Shown: positions 40,968 through 51,160, counted from the first letter of the stretch. The stretch: 64,000 nt of DNA from an uncultured Aliiroseovarius sp. (GCF_947492455.1 NZ_CANLNB010000004.1:248001-312000); one strand, 5' to 3'. The notes: generated by a model from the letters alone, not told the origin. Numbers and translations are program-made.

Positions 40968-41840
40968 ATGAGTAAAAAACCTGTTGAAAAGAAAGATCCC
41001 GATACGACGGGTCACGAGTGGGACGGCATTCAGGAGTTCAACAACCCGCTGCCCCGTTGGTGGGTCTGGGTGTTCTACCTGACGATCGTCTGGGGTATCT
41101 GGTACACAATTGCCTATCCTGCATGGCCGTTGATCAAAGGGGCCACCGCTGGCTACCTTGGGTACTCGACCCGTGCGGAAGTTGCTGAAGAAATCGACCG
41201 CTTCAAGGGCATGAACAGCGAACTGGAGGCCCAACTGGCGTCCGCTGACCTGACCACGCTCACCCCCGGTTCGGATCTGCACAACTACGCCATTCAGTCG
41301 GGCCGTGCGACCTTCGCCACCTGGTGTTCGCAGTGTCACGGTTCGGGTGCAGCCGGCAACGTTGGCTACCCCAACCTCTTGGACAATGACTGGCTCTGGG
41401 GCGGTTCGTTGGAAGACATTCAGATGACGGTTGCCTACGGTATCCGCTCGGAAGACAACGATGATACCCGCTATTCGGAAATGCCAGCCTTCGGTGACGA
41501 CTATCTGAGCGACGAAGAAATCGCACAGGTTGTTGCCTACACCATGTCGCTGTCGCCGGTCACCAAAGACGCGGCTGACATGTCGTTGGTTGCTGATGGT
41601 GCCGTAGTCTTCGAGGACAACTGTTCGTCCTGCCACATGGAAGACGGCACGGGTGACCGTACCCAGGGTGCACCGAACCTGACCGACGCCATCTGGCTGT
41701 TCGGCGAGGACAAAGACACGATCGCTGGGATCGTTTCGGAAGGCCCCTACGGCGTTATGCCCGCTTGGAGCGGCAAGCTGACCGACAGCCAGATCAACGC
41801 TGTATCGGCTTACATCCACCAGTTGGGCGGCGGCGAATAA
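40968..41840 (+). CDS. ccoP: cbb3-type cytochrome c oxidase subunit III (di-heme)
   Basis: Protein of 290 residues with two N-terminal membrane helices (about residues 30-60) and two heme c sites, CSQCH (120-124) and CSSCH (219-223). It accepts electrons from cytochrome c and passes them to CcoO. GGGEE at the end is family-like. AAGGAG precedes the start. Confidence 0.97.
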   Translation: MSKKPVEKKDPDTTGHEWDGIQEFNNPLPRWWVWVFYLTIVWGIWYTIAYPAWPLIKGATAGYLGYSTRAEVAEEIDRFKGMNSELEAQLASADLTTLTPGSDLHNYAIQSGRATFATWCSQCHGSGAAGNVGYPNLLDNDWLWGGSLEDIQMTVAYGIRSEDNDDTRYSEMPAFGDDYLSDEEIAQVVAYTMSLSPVTKDAADMSLVADGAVVFEDNCSSCHMEDGTGDRTQGAPNLTDAIWLFGEDKDTIAGIVSEGPYGVMPAWSGKLTDSQINAVSAYIHQLGGGE

Positions 41841-41943
41841 GCCACTGGCCAACAGCTGAGATCCGGGGCCTCACTCCCCGGTCGAAGGCACCGACCTCTG
41901 ATCCTGTTCGCGCGTTTCTCCGAGGTCGGTGCCGACAAAATTC

Positions 41944-41978
41944 GAAACCCGGGTGCATTGCGCCCGGGTTTCTTTTTT
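41944..41978 (+). terminator. Terminator of ccoNOQP
   Basis: Stem GAAACCCGGG / CCCGGGTTTC with a 9-base loop, followed by six T. Confidence 0.93.
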
Positions 41979-42119
41979 GTTGGAGGGGAATCAGATCCCA
42001 TGCGGACGAACGAATTCGTTTGCCTTCCCCTGCGACCTTTTTGCACTGCGACACTGTGCAAACTCGTCCTTTCTCAGGGGCTTAGATAGGCAGTCGGTGA
42101 AAGCCTTCAGCGAAAAGTC

Positions 42120-42133
42120 TTGATCCACATCAA
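42120..42133. promoter_or_regulatory. Perfect FNR box upstream of ccoGHIS
   Basis: TTGATCCACATCAA matches the FNR consensus exactly, 65 bases before the ccoG start. Confidence 0.9.
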
Positions 42134-42197
42134 GGCTTAGATCTGGAATAGTTCCTAAGTGGAACCTCAAGCGAAACACAGGATCCGAGAAACAGTC

Positions 42198-43610
42198 ATG
42201 TCTGACGCCCCCGAACAGCTTTACGCCCCGCGCGAGCCAGTCTTCCCCAAACGGGTGAAAGGCACCTTCCGTAGCCTCAAGTGGTGGATCATGGGGATCA
42301 CCCTTGGCATCTACTATCTTGCCCCGTGGATCCGTTGGGATCGTGGCCCGAACCTGCCTGATCAGGCGATCCTTGTGGATATGGCAAACCGCCGCTTCTT
42401 CTTCTTCTGGATCGAGATCTGGCCGCATGAGTTCTATTTCATCGCGGGTCTGCTGATTATGGCGGGGCTTGGGCTGTTCTTGTTTACTTCGGCCGCAGGG
42501 CGTGTGTGGTGTGGCTATGCCTGCCCACAGACCGTCTGGACCGACCTGATGATCCTTGTGGAGCGCTGGGTCGAAGGCGATCGCAACGCACGCATCCGCC
42601 TGCACCGCCAGAAATGGAATGCCGAGAAAATCCGCAAGCGTCTGGTGAAATTCATCGCATGGATCCTGATCGCCGTCGCAACCGGTGGTGCGTGGGTGTT
42701 CTACTTTGCAGATGCCCCGACACTGTTGATGGACCTGCTAACAGGCCAAGCGCACCCTCTGGCGTATTCGACCGTGCTGGTGCTGACCCTAACCACCTTC
42801 TTCTTCGGCGGCATCGCGCGGGAACAAATCTGTATCTACGCCTGCCCCTGGCCGCGCATTCAGGCTGCCATGATGGACGAAGATACCATCACAATCGCCT
42901 ATCGCGAGTGGCGTGGCGAGCCGCGCGGCAAAGGTAAGAACCGTGATGATCTGGGCGATTGTATCGACTGTAATGCTTGCGTGAACGTCTGCCCGATGGG
43001 GATCGACATTCGTGACGGGCAGCAGCTGGAATGCATCACCTGTGCGCTGTGCATCGACGCTTGCGACGAGATGATGGCGAAGGTCGGTAAGGAACGCGGC
43101 CTGATCGACTATCTTGCGCTAAAGGACGAAACGCACGAGCGCGCCGGAAACCAGAAGATCCCGGTAATGAAGCACCTGCTGCGTCCGCGCACCATCCTGT
43201 ACACCTCGCTTTGGGCGCTGGTTGGGATTGCTTTGACCGTAGCCGTGTTTGCGCGTCCCAAGGTGGATGTCACCATTCGTCCGGTACGCAACCCCACCTA
43301 TGTGACGCTGTCGGACGGTGCGATCCGCAACACCTATGACGTGGGTGTGCGCAACCGTCACGGCGAAGAATGGCCCTATTACTTCACCCTGACCGATGGC
43401 AGCCCGCTGACGGTAGAACTGGAAGGCACCGACAAACTTGTGCTAGTAGCTCCCCCGGATACCGAGGCCAAACAGCGTGTCTATGTTGTTGCGCCTCCGG
43501 GTTCGGAAGCCGCCAAGCTGGACCGTACTGACCTGCGCATCTGGGTCGTGGATGGCGTGACCGGAGACCGTGCCCACCTTGACACTGTCTTTAACGGAAG
43601 AGGGCGCTAA
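42198..43610 (+). CDS. ccoG: cbb3 oxidase assembly protein CcoG (ferredoxin-like)
   Basis: Protein of 470 residues with four or five membrane helices and two [4Fe-4S] motifs: CIDCNACVNVCP and CITCALCIDAC. A C-terminal immunoglobulin-like domain follows. CcoG reduces copper(II) for cbb3 oxidase maturation. The start at MSDAPEQLY was chosen; a longer frame from 42159 is less likely. The next gene starts four bases after its stop. Confidence 0.94.
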   Translation: MSDAPEQLYAPREPVFPKRVKGTFRSLKWWIMGITLGIYYLAPWIRWDRGPNLPDQAILVDMANRRFFFFWIEIWPHEFYFIAGLLIMAGLGLFLFTSAAGRVWCGYACPQTVWTDLMILVERWVEGDRNARIRLHRQKWNAEKIRKRLVKFIAWILIAVATGGAWVFYFADAPTLLMDLLTGQAHPLAYSTVLVLTLTTFFFGGIAREQICIYACPWPRIQAAMMDEDTITIAYREWRGEPRGKGKNRDDLGDCIDCNACVNVCPMGIDIRDGQQLECITCALCIDACDEMMAKVGKERGLIDYLALKDETHERAGNQKIPVMKHLLRPRTILYTSLWALVGIALTVAVFARPKVDVTIRPVRNPTYVTLSDGAIRNTYDVGVRNRHGEEWPYYFTLTDGSPLTVELEGTDKLVLVAPPDTEAKQRVYVVAPPGSEAAKLDRTDLRIWVVDGVTGDRAHLDTVFNGRGR

Positions 43611-43613
43611 GCC

Positions 43614-44099
43614 ATGGGTGAGAAAACCGAGAAGAAAGAGTTCGAACTGACGGGCAAGCATGTGCTGGCCATCGTGGTTACGGCTTTCTCGATCATCATC
43701 GCAGTGAATGTTTTCATGGCCTATTCGGCCGTGGGGACATTCCCCGGGCTCGAGACCAAGAACTCGTATGTGGCCAGCCAGAAGTTTGACGCCCAGCGTG
43801 AAGCTCAAGAGGGGCTTGGCTGGGACGTCGCTGCCCGGATCGAGGGCGAGACACTGGTACTGGACATCAAGGACGTGAACGGCGCCCCCGTGACCGTCAC
43901 GTCGCTTTACGGCCTTCTGGGCCGGGCGACCCATGTGAACGAAGATCAAGAGACCGAGTTCACCCAAAGCTCGACCGGCGCCTATGTCGCGCAGGTGGGC
44001 CAGCTGGGCGAGGGCAACTGGAACCTGCGGATGAATGCGGTGGCGGAAGACGGCACCAGCTTTCAGCAGCGGATCCCGATCTATCTGAAGGCCAACTAG
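43614..44099 (+). CDS. ccoH: cbb3 oxidase assembly protein CcoH (FixH)
   Basis: Protein of 161 residues with one N-terminal membrane helix (about residues 13-32, HVLAIVVTAFSIIIAVNVFM) and a periplasmic domain; the MAYSAVGTFPGLETKN segment is characteristic of FixH. It helps assemble the cbb3 complex. It lies between ccoG and ccoI in the standard order. Confidence 0.93.
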   Translation: MGEKTEKKEFELTGKHVLAIVVTAFSIIIAVNVFMAYSAVGTFPGLETKNSYVASQKFDAQREAQEGLGWDVAARIEGETLVLDIKDVNGAPVTVTSLYGLLGRATHVNEDQETEFTQSSTGAYVAQVGQLGEGNWNLRMNAVAEDGTSFQQRIPIYLKAN

Positions 44100-44132
44100 G
44101 CTTTCATCTGACGCGCGAACAAGGAATACATC

Positions 44133-46328
44133 ATGGCTGCTCCGATCTCTGCCTGTCCGGCCTGTGACGCTGCCCCCCTTGCGGAAGAGCAAGCGGGCAA
44201 GGGCTATCGCGGCAATGGAATGGAAGCGAAGCGGATCATGCTGTCGCTGCCCCAGATTTATTGCGCGGCCTGTATTGCTGGCGTTGAACGTGGTCTGGCC
44301 AAGCAGGACGGTGTGCGCGCTGCACGCGTGAACCTGACCTTGAAGCGCGCCGTCGTGGATGTGGATCAGGATGTCGAGGCACAGACGCTGGCGGACTATC
44401 TGACCGGCATCGGGTTTGAAGCCTACGAACTGGACCCAGGGCAGCTAAAGGCAACCGCCACGGATAAGCACGGCAAAGACCTTCTGATGCGTCTTGGCGT
44501 GTCGGGCTTTGCAATGATGAACGTGATGCTGCTGAGCGTCGCGGTCTGGTCAGGCGCCACGGACGCCACGCGTGATCTGTTCCACTGGATCAGTGCGGGC
44601 ATCGCCATTCCGACCGTCGGCTTTTCAAGCCAGGTGTTCTTCAAGTCCGCATGGTCGGCCCTTCGGGTGCGCCGTCTGAACATGGACGTGCCGATCTCGC
44701 TGGCGATCCTTCTGGCGCTGGGCATGTCGATCTACGAGACGATGCACTCGGGAGCACACGCTTACTTCGACGCCGCCCTGTCGCTGACCTTCTTCCTGCT
44801 GGCAGGCCGCTATCTGGACTATCGCACCCGCGCTGTAGCGCGTTCGGCCGCTGAAGAACTGGCTGCCTTGGAAGTCCCGCGCGCGTTGCGGGTGGTGGAC
44901 GGCCAGGCCGATGAACAAGTGCCCGTGTCCGAGTTGGAGCCGGGTCACATTGTACGCGTCGTGCCGGGATCGCGTGTGCCTGTGGATGGCATCGTCACGG
45001 GCGGCGAAAGCGAATTGGACCGCTCGCTTCTGACTGGGGAAAGCCTGCCTGTGGCTGCATCACCGGACAGCATCGTGTCGGCGGGTGAAGTCAACTTGAC
45101 TGGCCCCCTGACCGTGCGCGTGACGGCTGCTGGGCGTGACAGCTCGCTGCACCGGATGGCCGATCTGGTCGCCATCGCGGAAACGGCGCGCAACCGCTAT
45201 ACGTCGCTCGCGGACAAGGCTGCAGCCGTCTATGCGCCGGTCGTGCACCTTCTGTCTTTCGCAGCCTTCCTGTTCTGGTTCTGGTATTCCGGCGACTGGC
45301 GCATGTCGATGAACATCGCCGTGGCTACGCTGATCATCACCTGTCCCTGTGCGTTGGGCCTTGCTGTGCCCGCTGTGACCACCGCAGCCTCAGGCCGGTT
45401 GTTCAAGCAAGGGATGCTGTTGAAATCCGCCACCGCGATGGAGCGTCTAGCCGAGGTTGATCACGTCGTGTTCGACAAGACCGGCACCCTGACCGAGGGC
45501 AAGCCCGCACTGGATGCGTTGACCCGTCACAAGGACCGCGACCTGCAAGTGGCGTTGGCTCTGGCCGAAGGATCGAGCCACCCGCTGGCGCAATCCCTGA
45601 CCCAAGCCGCCCGCGCCGCTGGCGTGCAACCCGCCGAAGTGGCGCAAGTGACCGAGGTTCCGGGCAAGGGCATCGAAGGGCAGTGGAACGGCAAAACCGT
45701 CCGCCTTGGTCGCGCCGAATGGCTGGGGGCCAATGCGGTGGGGCAGACGGCGACGTATCTGTCGATCTCGGGCGCCAAGCCTGTGGCCTTCACCTTCACT
45801 GATGCGCTGCGCCCCGGTGTGGAAGAGGCGATCACCGCCCTGAAAGCCAAAGGCATGGGCGTCACGTTGATTTCAGGCGACGTACCCGCCGCCGTGGCCG
45901 ACATCGCTGGCCGCGTGGGCATCGAGGATTGGCAGGCCGACACACTGCCTGAAGACAAGGCCGAGTTCGTAGCCCGTTTGGGCAAGTCGGGCCGCAAGGT
46001 GCTGATGGTTGGCGACGGCCTGAACGACACGGCGGCACTGGCCGCAGCGCACGTCTCGATCTCGCCCGCTTCTGCGCTTGAAGCTGCTCGCGTGGTCTCG
46101 GACATCGTGCTGCTGGGCAAATCGATGGAGCCGCTCTCGGGCGCGATCGACATGTCCAAATCGGCCACCCGCCGGATCAAGGAAAACTTCGCGATCGCCG
46201 CGGGCTATAACGCCATCGCCATTCCCGTGGCCTTGATGGGCTTCGCGACGCCTTTGGCAGCAGCCCTTGCCATGTCGACCTCGTCGGTGACAGTATCGTT
46301 GAACGCTTTGCGTCTGAAGAAAGGCTAA
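44133..46328 (+). CDS. ccoI: Copper-transporting P1B-type ATPase CcoI
   Basis: Protein of 731 residues. An N-terminal Cys cluster (ACPACD) precedes a metal-binding domain with YCAAC (44-47). Six to eight membrane helices include the ion-binding CPC (TCPCALG). The phosphorylation motif DKTGT, the HP motif SSHPLA and the hinge GDGLND are present. It exports copper to the periplasm for the CuB centre of cbb3 oxidase. Third gene of ccoGHIS. Confidence 0.95.
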   Translation: MAAPISACPACDAAPLAEEQAGKGYRGNGMEAKRIMLSLPQIYCAACIAGVERGLAKQDGVRAARVNLTLKRAVVDVDQDVEAQTLADYLTGIGFEAYELDPGQLKATATDKHGKDLLMRLGVSGFAMMNVMLLSVAVWSGATDATRDLFHWISAGIAIPTVGFSSQVFFKSAWSALRVRRLNMDVPISLAILLALGMSIYETMHSGAHAYFDAALSLTFFLLAGRYLDYRTRAVARSAAEELAALEVPRALRVVDGQADEQVPVSELEPGHIVRVVPGSRVPVDGIVTGGESELDRSLLTGESLPVAASPDSIVSAGEVNLTGPLTVRVTAAGRDSSLHRMADLVAIAETARNRYTSLADKAAAVYAPVVHLLSFAAFLFWFWYSGDWRMSMNIAVATLIITCPCALGLAVPAVTTAASGRLFKQGMLLKSATAMERLAEVDHVVFDKTGTLTEGKPALDALTRHKDRDLQVALALAEGSSHPLAQSLTQAARAAGVQPAEVAQVTEVPGKGIEGQWNGKTVRLGRAEWLGANAVGQTATYLSISGAKPVAFTFTDALRPGVEEAITALKAKGMGVTLISGDVPAAVADIAGRVGIEDWQADTLPEDKAEFVARLGKSGRKVLMVGDGLNDTAALAAAHVSISPASALEAARVVSDIVLLGKSMEPLSGAIDMSKSATRRIKENFAIAAGYNAIAIPVALMGFATPLAAALAMSTSSVTVSLNALRLKKG

Positions 46329-46332
46329 GCCG

Positions 46333-46494
46333 ATGAACGTCCTTGTCTACCTGATCCCGATTTCCCTGCTGCTTGGCGGGCTGGGTCTGGCTGCGTTCTT
46401 CTGGACCTTGAAGACGGAACAATATGACGATCCCGATGGGGATGGTCAGCGTATTCTCAGCGATCGGTGGGACGACAAGCCGCCTGAAGAGTAA
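46333..46494 (+). CDS. ccoS: cbb3 oxidase maturation protein CcoS
   Basis: Small protein of 53 residues with one membrane helix (about 5-24) followed by an acidic tail (EQYDDPDGDGQRIL), the CcoS layout. Start five bases after the ccoI stop. It ends the ccoGHIS unit and converges on the LuxR-type gene. Confidence 0.9.
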   Translation: MNVLVYLIPISLLLGGLGLAAFFWTLKTEQYDDPDGDGQRILSDRWDDKPPEE

Positions 46495-46499
46495 GCGGG

Positions 46500-47105
46500 T
46501 CAAACAATCCCATTGCGCAGCGCGATCATCGCGGCATGGGTGCGGTTTTTCGCGCCCAGCTTGGTGATGATCGACCGCATATGCATCTTCACGGTGACTT
46601 CCTGAATGCCAAACATATGGGCGATTTCTTTGTTCTGACGGCCTGCGCACAGGCTGTCCAGAATCTGCATCTCGCGCCGCGACAGACCGGTCTCGCCCCG
46701 ATCAAGGTTTGGCTTGTGCGCGATGGGATAGACCATCAGGCCAAGATCTTCGCCGATCAAGGTCAGGATGCTGGCCAACGCGGTTTCCGAGATCTCGACC
46801 GGCGCCCCCGCACACGCCCCCGTGCGAAGCGCCTGCCTAAGCAGATCCACTTCTTTCTCGGGCAGCAACAGTGCGACCGCCAAACGTTTGTCGCGCCGAC
46901 ACAGTTTTTCGATGGTCTTCAGACCTCCGAGATCGGGAAGCCGATAGTCGATGATGGCACAATCATACCCTGGCGCTTTTCCAAGTGCGTCCAAGGCGCG
47001 CTGCATGGTGTCAAACCCGGATGGGGTCGGAATGTCGCAAATGCCTGCGGCAGCAAGCACCGTGCGCCGGAGTGCAGGATCGTCTGTGGCAAACAATAGT
47101 TTCAT
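46500..47105 (-). CDS. Orphan response regulator, receiver plus LuxR-type helix-turn-helix
   Basis: Protein of 201 residues. The receiver-like domain (1-115) has the acidic pair DD at 8-9 and a phospho-acceptor Asp53 (IIDYRLPDLGG), but the beta-5 lysine of the conserved KP is replaced by Ala-Pro (101-102), so phosphotransfer may be altered. The C-terminal domain (about 138-201) is LuxR-type (LSRREMQILDSLCAGRQNKEIA, then VTVKMHMRSIITKL). No histidine kinase is adjacent. GGAG before the ATG at 47105 sets the start; the frame upstream is longer. Confidence 0.85.
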   Translation of the reverse strand: MKLLFATDDPALRRTVLAAAGICDIPTPSGFDTMQRALDALGKAPGYDCAIIDYRLPDLGGLKTIEKLCRRDKRLAVALLLPEKEVDLLRQALRTGACAGAPVEISETALASILTLIGEDLGLMVYPIAHKPNLDRGETGLSRREMQILDSLCAGRQNKEIAHMFGIQEVTVKMHMRSIITKLGAKNRTHAAMIALRNGIV

Positions 47106-47279
47106 AGCGGCGCTCCGCCCCTTGGCAGCGGCAAGAATGGCCCGACCTGCCATAACGGGTCGCTGTACTGGCAATGCCAACAAGACCCGCATAGGTGTCT
47201 CGAAAATTAGGAGTTATGCGGATCGCCCGTCAGAAAAACCGCGAATTTACGTGCGCCAAGCACGTGCGCAGTCAGTGAA

Positions 47280-47933
47280 TTATCGCACTAAGGATACCAC
47301 AGAAGGGACTATTTTGTCCACAATCAGGGCGACGCCTTGCGGGTTCGGGTGCAACCCGTCTGCCTGAAGATACAAGCGCCGCGCGTCGGCAAATGACCCG
47401 GCCGAGGCAATGCCTTCCAAGAAGTTCGGGAACAGATCGACGCTGAATTCCTGCGCAAGATCCGGGAAAACCTGCGCGAAATCAGCGCGATAGCCTTCGC
47501 CGAAATTGGAGGAGGCCAGTACGCCAATCAGCAGGGTGGGGATGCCCTTGTCCTGCAGCTCGGTCAGGATCGAGGCAAGATTGCGCCGCGTTTCTTCCGG
47601 CGAGATCCCGCGCAGCATGTCGTTGCCGCCAAGCGCAACCATCGCGACGTCGATGTCATCTGTCAGGATCCAGCCAAGGCGCGCGGCTCCTCCGGCTGAG
47701 GTGTCCCCGGATACGCCCGCATTGACCACTTGGACGTCCAGACCTTGCTGGATCAGCGCGGCTTCCAGTTGGGGAACGAAGCCTTCACCCTGCGGCAGGC
47801 CATAGCCCGCAGTCAGGCTGTCCCCCAGCGCCAAAATCTTGGTGGTTTCCGCTTGCGCGGCGCTGGTCATGAAAACTGTCACGAAAAGCCCCTTGAGACC
47901 GCGGGCGAAAACCCCATATGCAGCTGATATCAT
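47280..47933 (-). CDS. tesA: SGNH/GDSL arylesterase / thioesterase I
   Basis: Protein of 217 residues with a signal peptide (about 1-28) and the SGNH blocks: GDSLTAGYGL (Ser39), GVSGDTS, GGNDM and DGLHPN (the Asp and His of the triad). It is a periplasmic esterase or lysophospholipase. It diverges from the ABC transporter operon with 27 bases between the starts, a common neighbour arrangement. Confidence 0.93.
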   Translation of the reverse strand: MISAAYGVFARGLKGLFVTVFMTSAAQAETTKILALGDSLTAGYGLPQGEGFVPQLEAALIQQGLDVQVVNAGVSGDTSAGGAARLGWILTDDIDVAMVALGGNDMLRGISPEETRRNLASILTELQDKGIPTLLIGVLASSNFGEGYRADFAQVFPDLAQEFSVDLFPNFLEGIASAGSFADARRLYLQADGLHPNPQGVALIVDKIVPSVVSLVR

Positions 47934-47960
47934 GCCATTCTCCTAAAGAAGGTCCGCCCC

Positions 47961-48629
47961 ATGACGACCCCGGTTCTTTCCCTGCGCGACGTGCGCCTGA
48001 CGCTTGGCAATAATGCAGGCCGGACCGAGATCCTCAAGGGCATTGACCTAAATGTGACCACCGGCGAGACCGTGGGGCTTACCGGGCCGTCCGGCTCGGG
48101 AAAATCCTCGCTTCTGATGCTGATGGGCGGGTTGGATCAGGCCACAGGTGGGGCCGTTCATGCGCTGGGTCAAGACCTTGGCGCGATGAATGAAGACCGG
48201 TTGGCGCGGTTCCGGCGCGACCACATGGGGGTGGTGTTTCAATCCTTCCACCTGATCCCCACAATGACCGCAGTGGAAAACGTCGCGACCCCTTTGGAAC
48301 TGGCGGGCGTATCCGACGCGTTCGACCGCGCCACGCAAGAGCTTGAAGCCGTAGGCCTGTCCCATCGTCTGCATCACTATCCCAGCCAGATGTCTGGCGG
48401 CGAACAGCAGCGTGTCGCGCTTGCCCGCGCCGCGGCCCCCCGTCCCGAAATCCTGCTGGCCGACGAACCTACCGGCAATCTGGACGGGGCGACCGGGGCG
48501 GCGATCATGGATCTTCTGTTTGGCCTGCGCGACCGTCATGGCTCGACCCTGATTCTTGTCACCCACGCGTCCGAACTGGCCGAGCGCTGCGACCGCGTGG
48601 TTCATATCCAAGACGGGCGGCTTGCATGA
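47961..48629 (+). CDS. ABC transporter ATP-binding protein (LolD/MacB type)
   Basis: Protein of 222 residues with Walker [10 protein letters not shown] (about residue 41), the ABC signature [14 protein letters not shown] and Walker B ILLADEPT. It belongs to the subfamily that works with FtsX-like permeases, as YbbA does beside TesA. It overlaps the permease start by four bases (ATGA). Confidence 0.95.
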   Translation: MTTPVLSLRDVRLTLGNNAGRTEILKGIDLNVTTGETVGLTGPSGSGKSSLLMLMGGLDQATGGAVHALGQDLGAMNEDRLARFRRDHMGVVFQSFHLIPTMTAVENVATPLELAGVSDAFDRATQELEAVGLSHRLHHYPSQMSGGEQQRVALARAAAPRPEILLADEPTGNLDGATGAAIMDLLFGLRDRHGSTLILVTHASELAERCDRVVHIQDGRLA

Positions 48630-51148
48630 TCCAGAATGTAGCAATGGCGTGGCGCCTAACCCGGCGCGAGCTGCGCGGCGGGATCAAGGGCTTCCGCATC
48701 TTCCTTGCCTGCCTGATCCTGGGTGTCGCCGCCATCGCCGCCGTCGGTTCGGTGCGCGAGGCGTTGCGCGCGGGGCTCTCCAGCCAAGGCGCGGTGCTGT
48801 TGGGGGGCGATGCCTCGATTTCCTTCACCTATCGCTTTGCCGATGAGGCCGAGTTGGCCATGATCACTGACGCGGCCGAAGATGTATCCGTTGTCGCGGA
48901 TTTCCGATCGATGATCGTGCTGGGCGAGGAGCGCGCCTTGACACAGGTGAAGGCCGTCGATGACGCCTATCCGCTCTATGGCACGGCGAAATTGGATCCA
49001 CCCATGCCGATGGCGACGGCGCTGGACGGTATGAACGGGCAGCCGGGGATCGTTATGGATGATCTGCTGATTGACCGTCTGGGGCTTCAGGTCGGAGACA
49101 GCCTGATGCTGGGCGAAATCCCCTTCGTCCTGATGGCCGAGCTGGTCAGCGAACCGGACAACGCCACCGGCGGGTTCGGCCTTGGCCCACGCTCGATCCT
49201 GCGGCGCTCGGCGCTGGAGGGATCTAGCCTGCTTTCCGAAGGCACGCTGTTTGACAGCCACTATCGCCTGCGCCTGCCGGAAGGCGGTATCGGCCCCGCC
49301 TATGGTGCGCTGATGCCGGATCTCGAGCCCAACGGCGCGCGGTGGCAAGACGCCCGCGACGGCGCGCCCGGGATGCGCCGCCTGATCGACCGTCTGGGTG
49401 CGTTTCTTGTGTTGGTCGGACTGGCTGGGTTGGCCGTCGGAGGTGTCGGTATCTCCGCCGCGATCCGGTCTTATCTGGACGAAAAAACCGGCACCATCGC
49501 GATCCTGCGCGCGCTTGGCGCCGAACGCCGTGTGATCTTCCTGACCTATTTCCTTCAGATCGGCATCCTGACCCTTCTGGGCCTTACGCTGGGCGTGATC
49601 CTTGGTGCGTTGATCCCGGCACTTCTGGTCCCCGTCATCGCGCAATCGCTACCCGTGTCGGCCGAGCTGACCGTCTATCCCCGCCCTCTGGCCGAGGCCG
49701 CGCTGTACGGTGTCCTTGCGGCGCTCCTCTTCACCCTCTGGCCGCTCGCCCGCACGGAAGAGGTCAAAGCCGCGGATCTGTTCCGCGACGCGGCCCTTGG
49801 TTCAAACCGCCTGCCGCGTCCGCTGTTCATCGGGCTCTGCGTCGCCATTCTGGCGCTGCTGGTCTGGGTGGCCGCGCGGTTCTCGGGCATGGCGCCCTTG
49901 GCAATGTGGAGCTTCATTGGCCTTGGCGGTGCCTTCGCCACGCTGGTCCTGACGGGCATCGCCGTGAAATACGCCGCCCGCTGGCTGGGCCACCGCCAGA
50001 TCTTGCGTCGTGTGCCGACACTGCGCATGGCCTTCACCGCTGTCGGCGGCCCGGGGGGCGAGGCTGGGGCGGTGGTCCTATCGCTTGGTCTTGGGCTGGC
50101 GGTACTGGCCGCCGTCGGGCAGATCGACAACAACCTGCGCGGAGCGATCTCGCGAGACCTGCCGGACGTCGCCCCCAGCTTCTTTGTCGTAGACATCCAG
50201 CCCGACCAGATCGACGCCGTCAAAGCCCGCCTAGACGGCGATCCCTTCGTCAGTCGTATCGACACCGCCCCCATGCTACGCGGCGTGATCACCCAGATCA
50301 ACGACCGCCCCGCGCGCGAGGTGGCCGGCGGTCACTGGGTCATCCGGGGTGATCGGGGGTTGACCTATTCTGCCCAGCCCACCCGCACGACGGTGGTCGA
50401 GGGCGAATGGTGGCCCGAAGACTACCAGGGCCCGCCCCAAATCAGTTTCGCCGCCGAAGAAGCACGCGAGATGGGGATCGGCATCGGAGACCAGTTGACC
50501 ATCAACATTCTGGGCCGCGATATCACCGGTGAAATCACATCACTGCGCGAGGTGGATTTCAGCCAAGCGGGCATGGGCTTTATCCTGACCATGAACCCCT
50601 CGGCGTTGGCCGGGGCACCGCACAGCTATATCGCCACGATTTATTCCAAGCAGGAAGGCGAGGCCGCAATCCTACGAGACCTCGGCAATGCCCACCCGAA
50701 CATCACCCTGATCTCGGTCCGTGATGCGATCACCCAGATCACGGGGCTGATGGGGCAGGTGTCTGCCGCCATCACTTATGGTGCGCTCGCCACGTTGGTC
50801 ACCGGGTTTGTGGTGCTCATGGGCGCCGCCGCTGCGGGGGAACGTGCCCGCACCTACGAGGCGGCGATCCTGAAGACCCTCGGCGCAACCCGCGCAGGCA
50901 TCCTTGTGAACTTCGCCATCCGTTCGGCCGTTTTGGGTGCCGCTGCTGGTCTGGTGGCCGTGGTCGCTGGCGGCATCGCTGGCTGGGCCGTGACCCACTA
51001 CATCATGGAAGAAAGCTTCGCGTTTGACCTGCCCAATGCCCTTGCGATCGTGTCTGGCGGCGTCCTCGCCACCGTCCTCGCGGGTCTTTTCTTCGCCTAC
51101 CGCCCGCTATCCGCGAAACCCGCCCGCGTCCTGCGCGCCCGTGAATAA
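48626..51148 (+). CDS. ABC transporter permease with FtsX-like domains (YbbP type)
   Basis: Protein of 840 residues with about ten membrane helices, two FtsX-type halves (first helices near residues 255-400, second set near 715-840) and large periplasmic loops. Partner of the upstream ATPase, as in YbbA-YbbP, which sits beside tesA in E. coli. Substrate unknown; MacB-like proteins move lipids or toxins. The next ATG (MAWRL, 48644) is an alternative start. Confidence 0.92.
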   Translation: MIQNVAMAWRLTRRELRGGIKGFRIFLACLILGVAAIAAVGSVREALRAGLSSQGAVLLGGDASISFTYRFADEAELAMITDAAEDVSVVADFRSMIVLGEERALTQVKAVDDAYPLYGTAKLDPPMPMATALDGMNGQPGIVMDDLLIDRLGLQVGDSLMLGEIPFVLMAELVSEPDNATGGFGLGPRSILRRSALEGSSLLSEGTLFDSHYRLRLPEGGIGPAYGALMPDLEPNGARWQDARDGAPGMRRLIDRLGAFLVLVGLAGLAVGGVGISAAIRSYLDEKTGTIAILRALGAERRVIFLTYFLQIGILTLLGLTLGVILGALIPALLVPVIAQSLPVSAELTVYPRPLAEAALYGVLAALLFTLWPLARTEEVKAADLFRDAALGSNRLPRPLFIGLCVAILALLVWVAARFSGMAPLAMWSFIGLGGAFATLVLTGIAVKYAARWLGHRQILRRVPTLRMAFTAVGGPGGEAGAVVLSLGLGLAVLAAVGQIDNNLRGAISRDLPDVAPSFFVVDIQPDQIDAVKARLDGDPFVSRIDTAPMLRGVITQINDRPAREVAGGHWVIRGDRGLTYSAQPTRTTVVEGEWWPEDYQGPPQISFAAEEAREMGIGIGDQLTINILGRDITGEITSLREVDFSQAGMGFILTMNPSALAGAPHSYIATIYSKQEGEAAILRDLGNAHPNITLISVRDAITQITGLMGQVSAAITYGALATLVTGFVVLMGAAAAGERARTYEAAILKTLGATRAGILVNFAIRSAVLGAAAGLVAVVAGGIAGWAVTHYIMEESFAFDLPNALAIVSGGVLATVLAGLFFAYRPLSAKPARVLRARE

Positions 51149-51160
51149 CCCCGCATTTTC

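Larger units (their letters stand above)
41841..42197. other. Region between ccoP and ccoG
   Basis: 357 bases with no gene. It holds the ccoNOQP terminator and an FNR box for ccoGHIS (both listed separately), so the two cco units are transcribed separately. Nothing else was seen. Confidence 0.75.
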
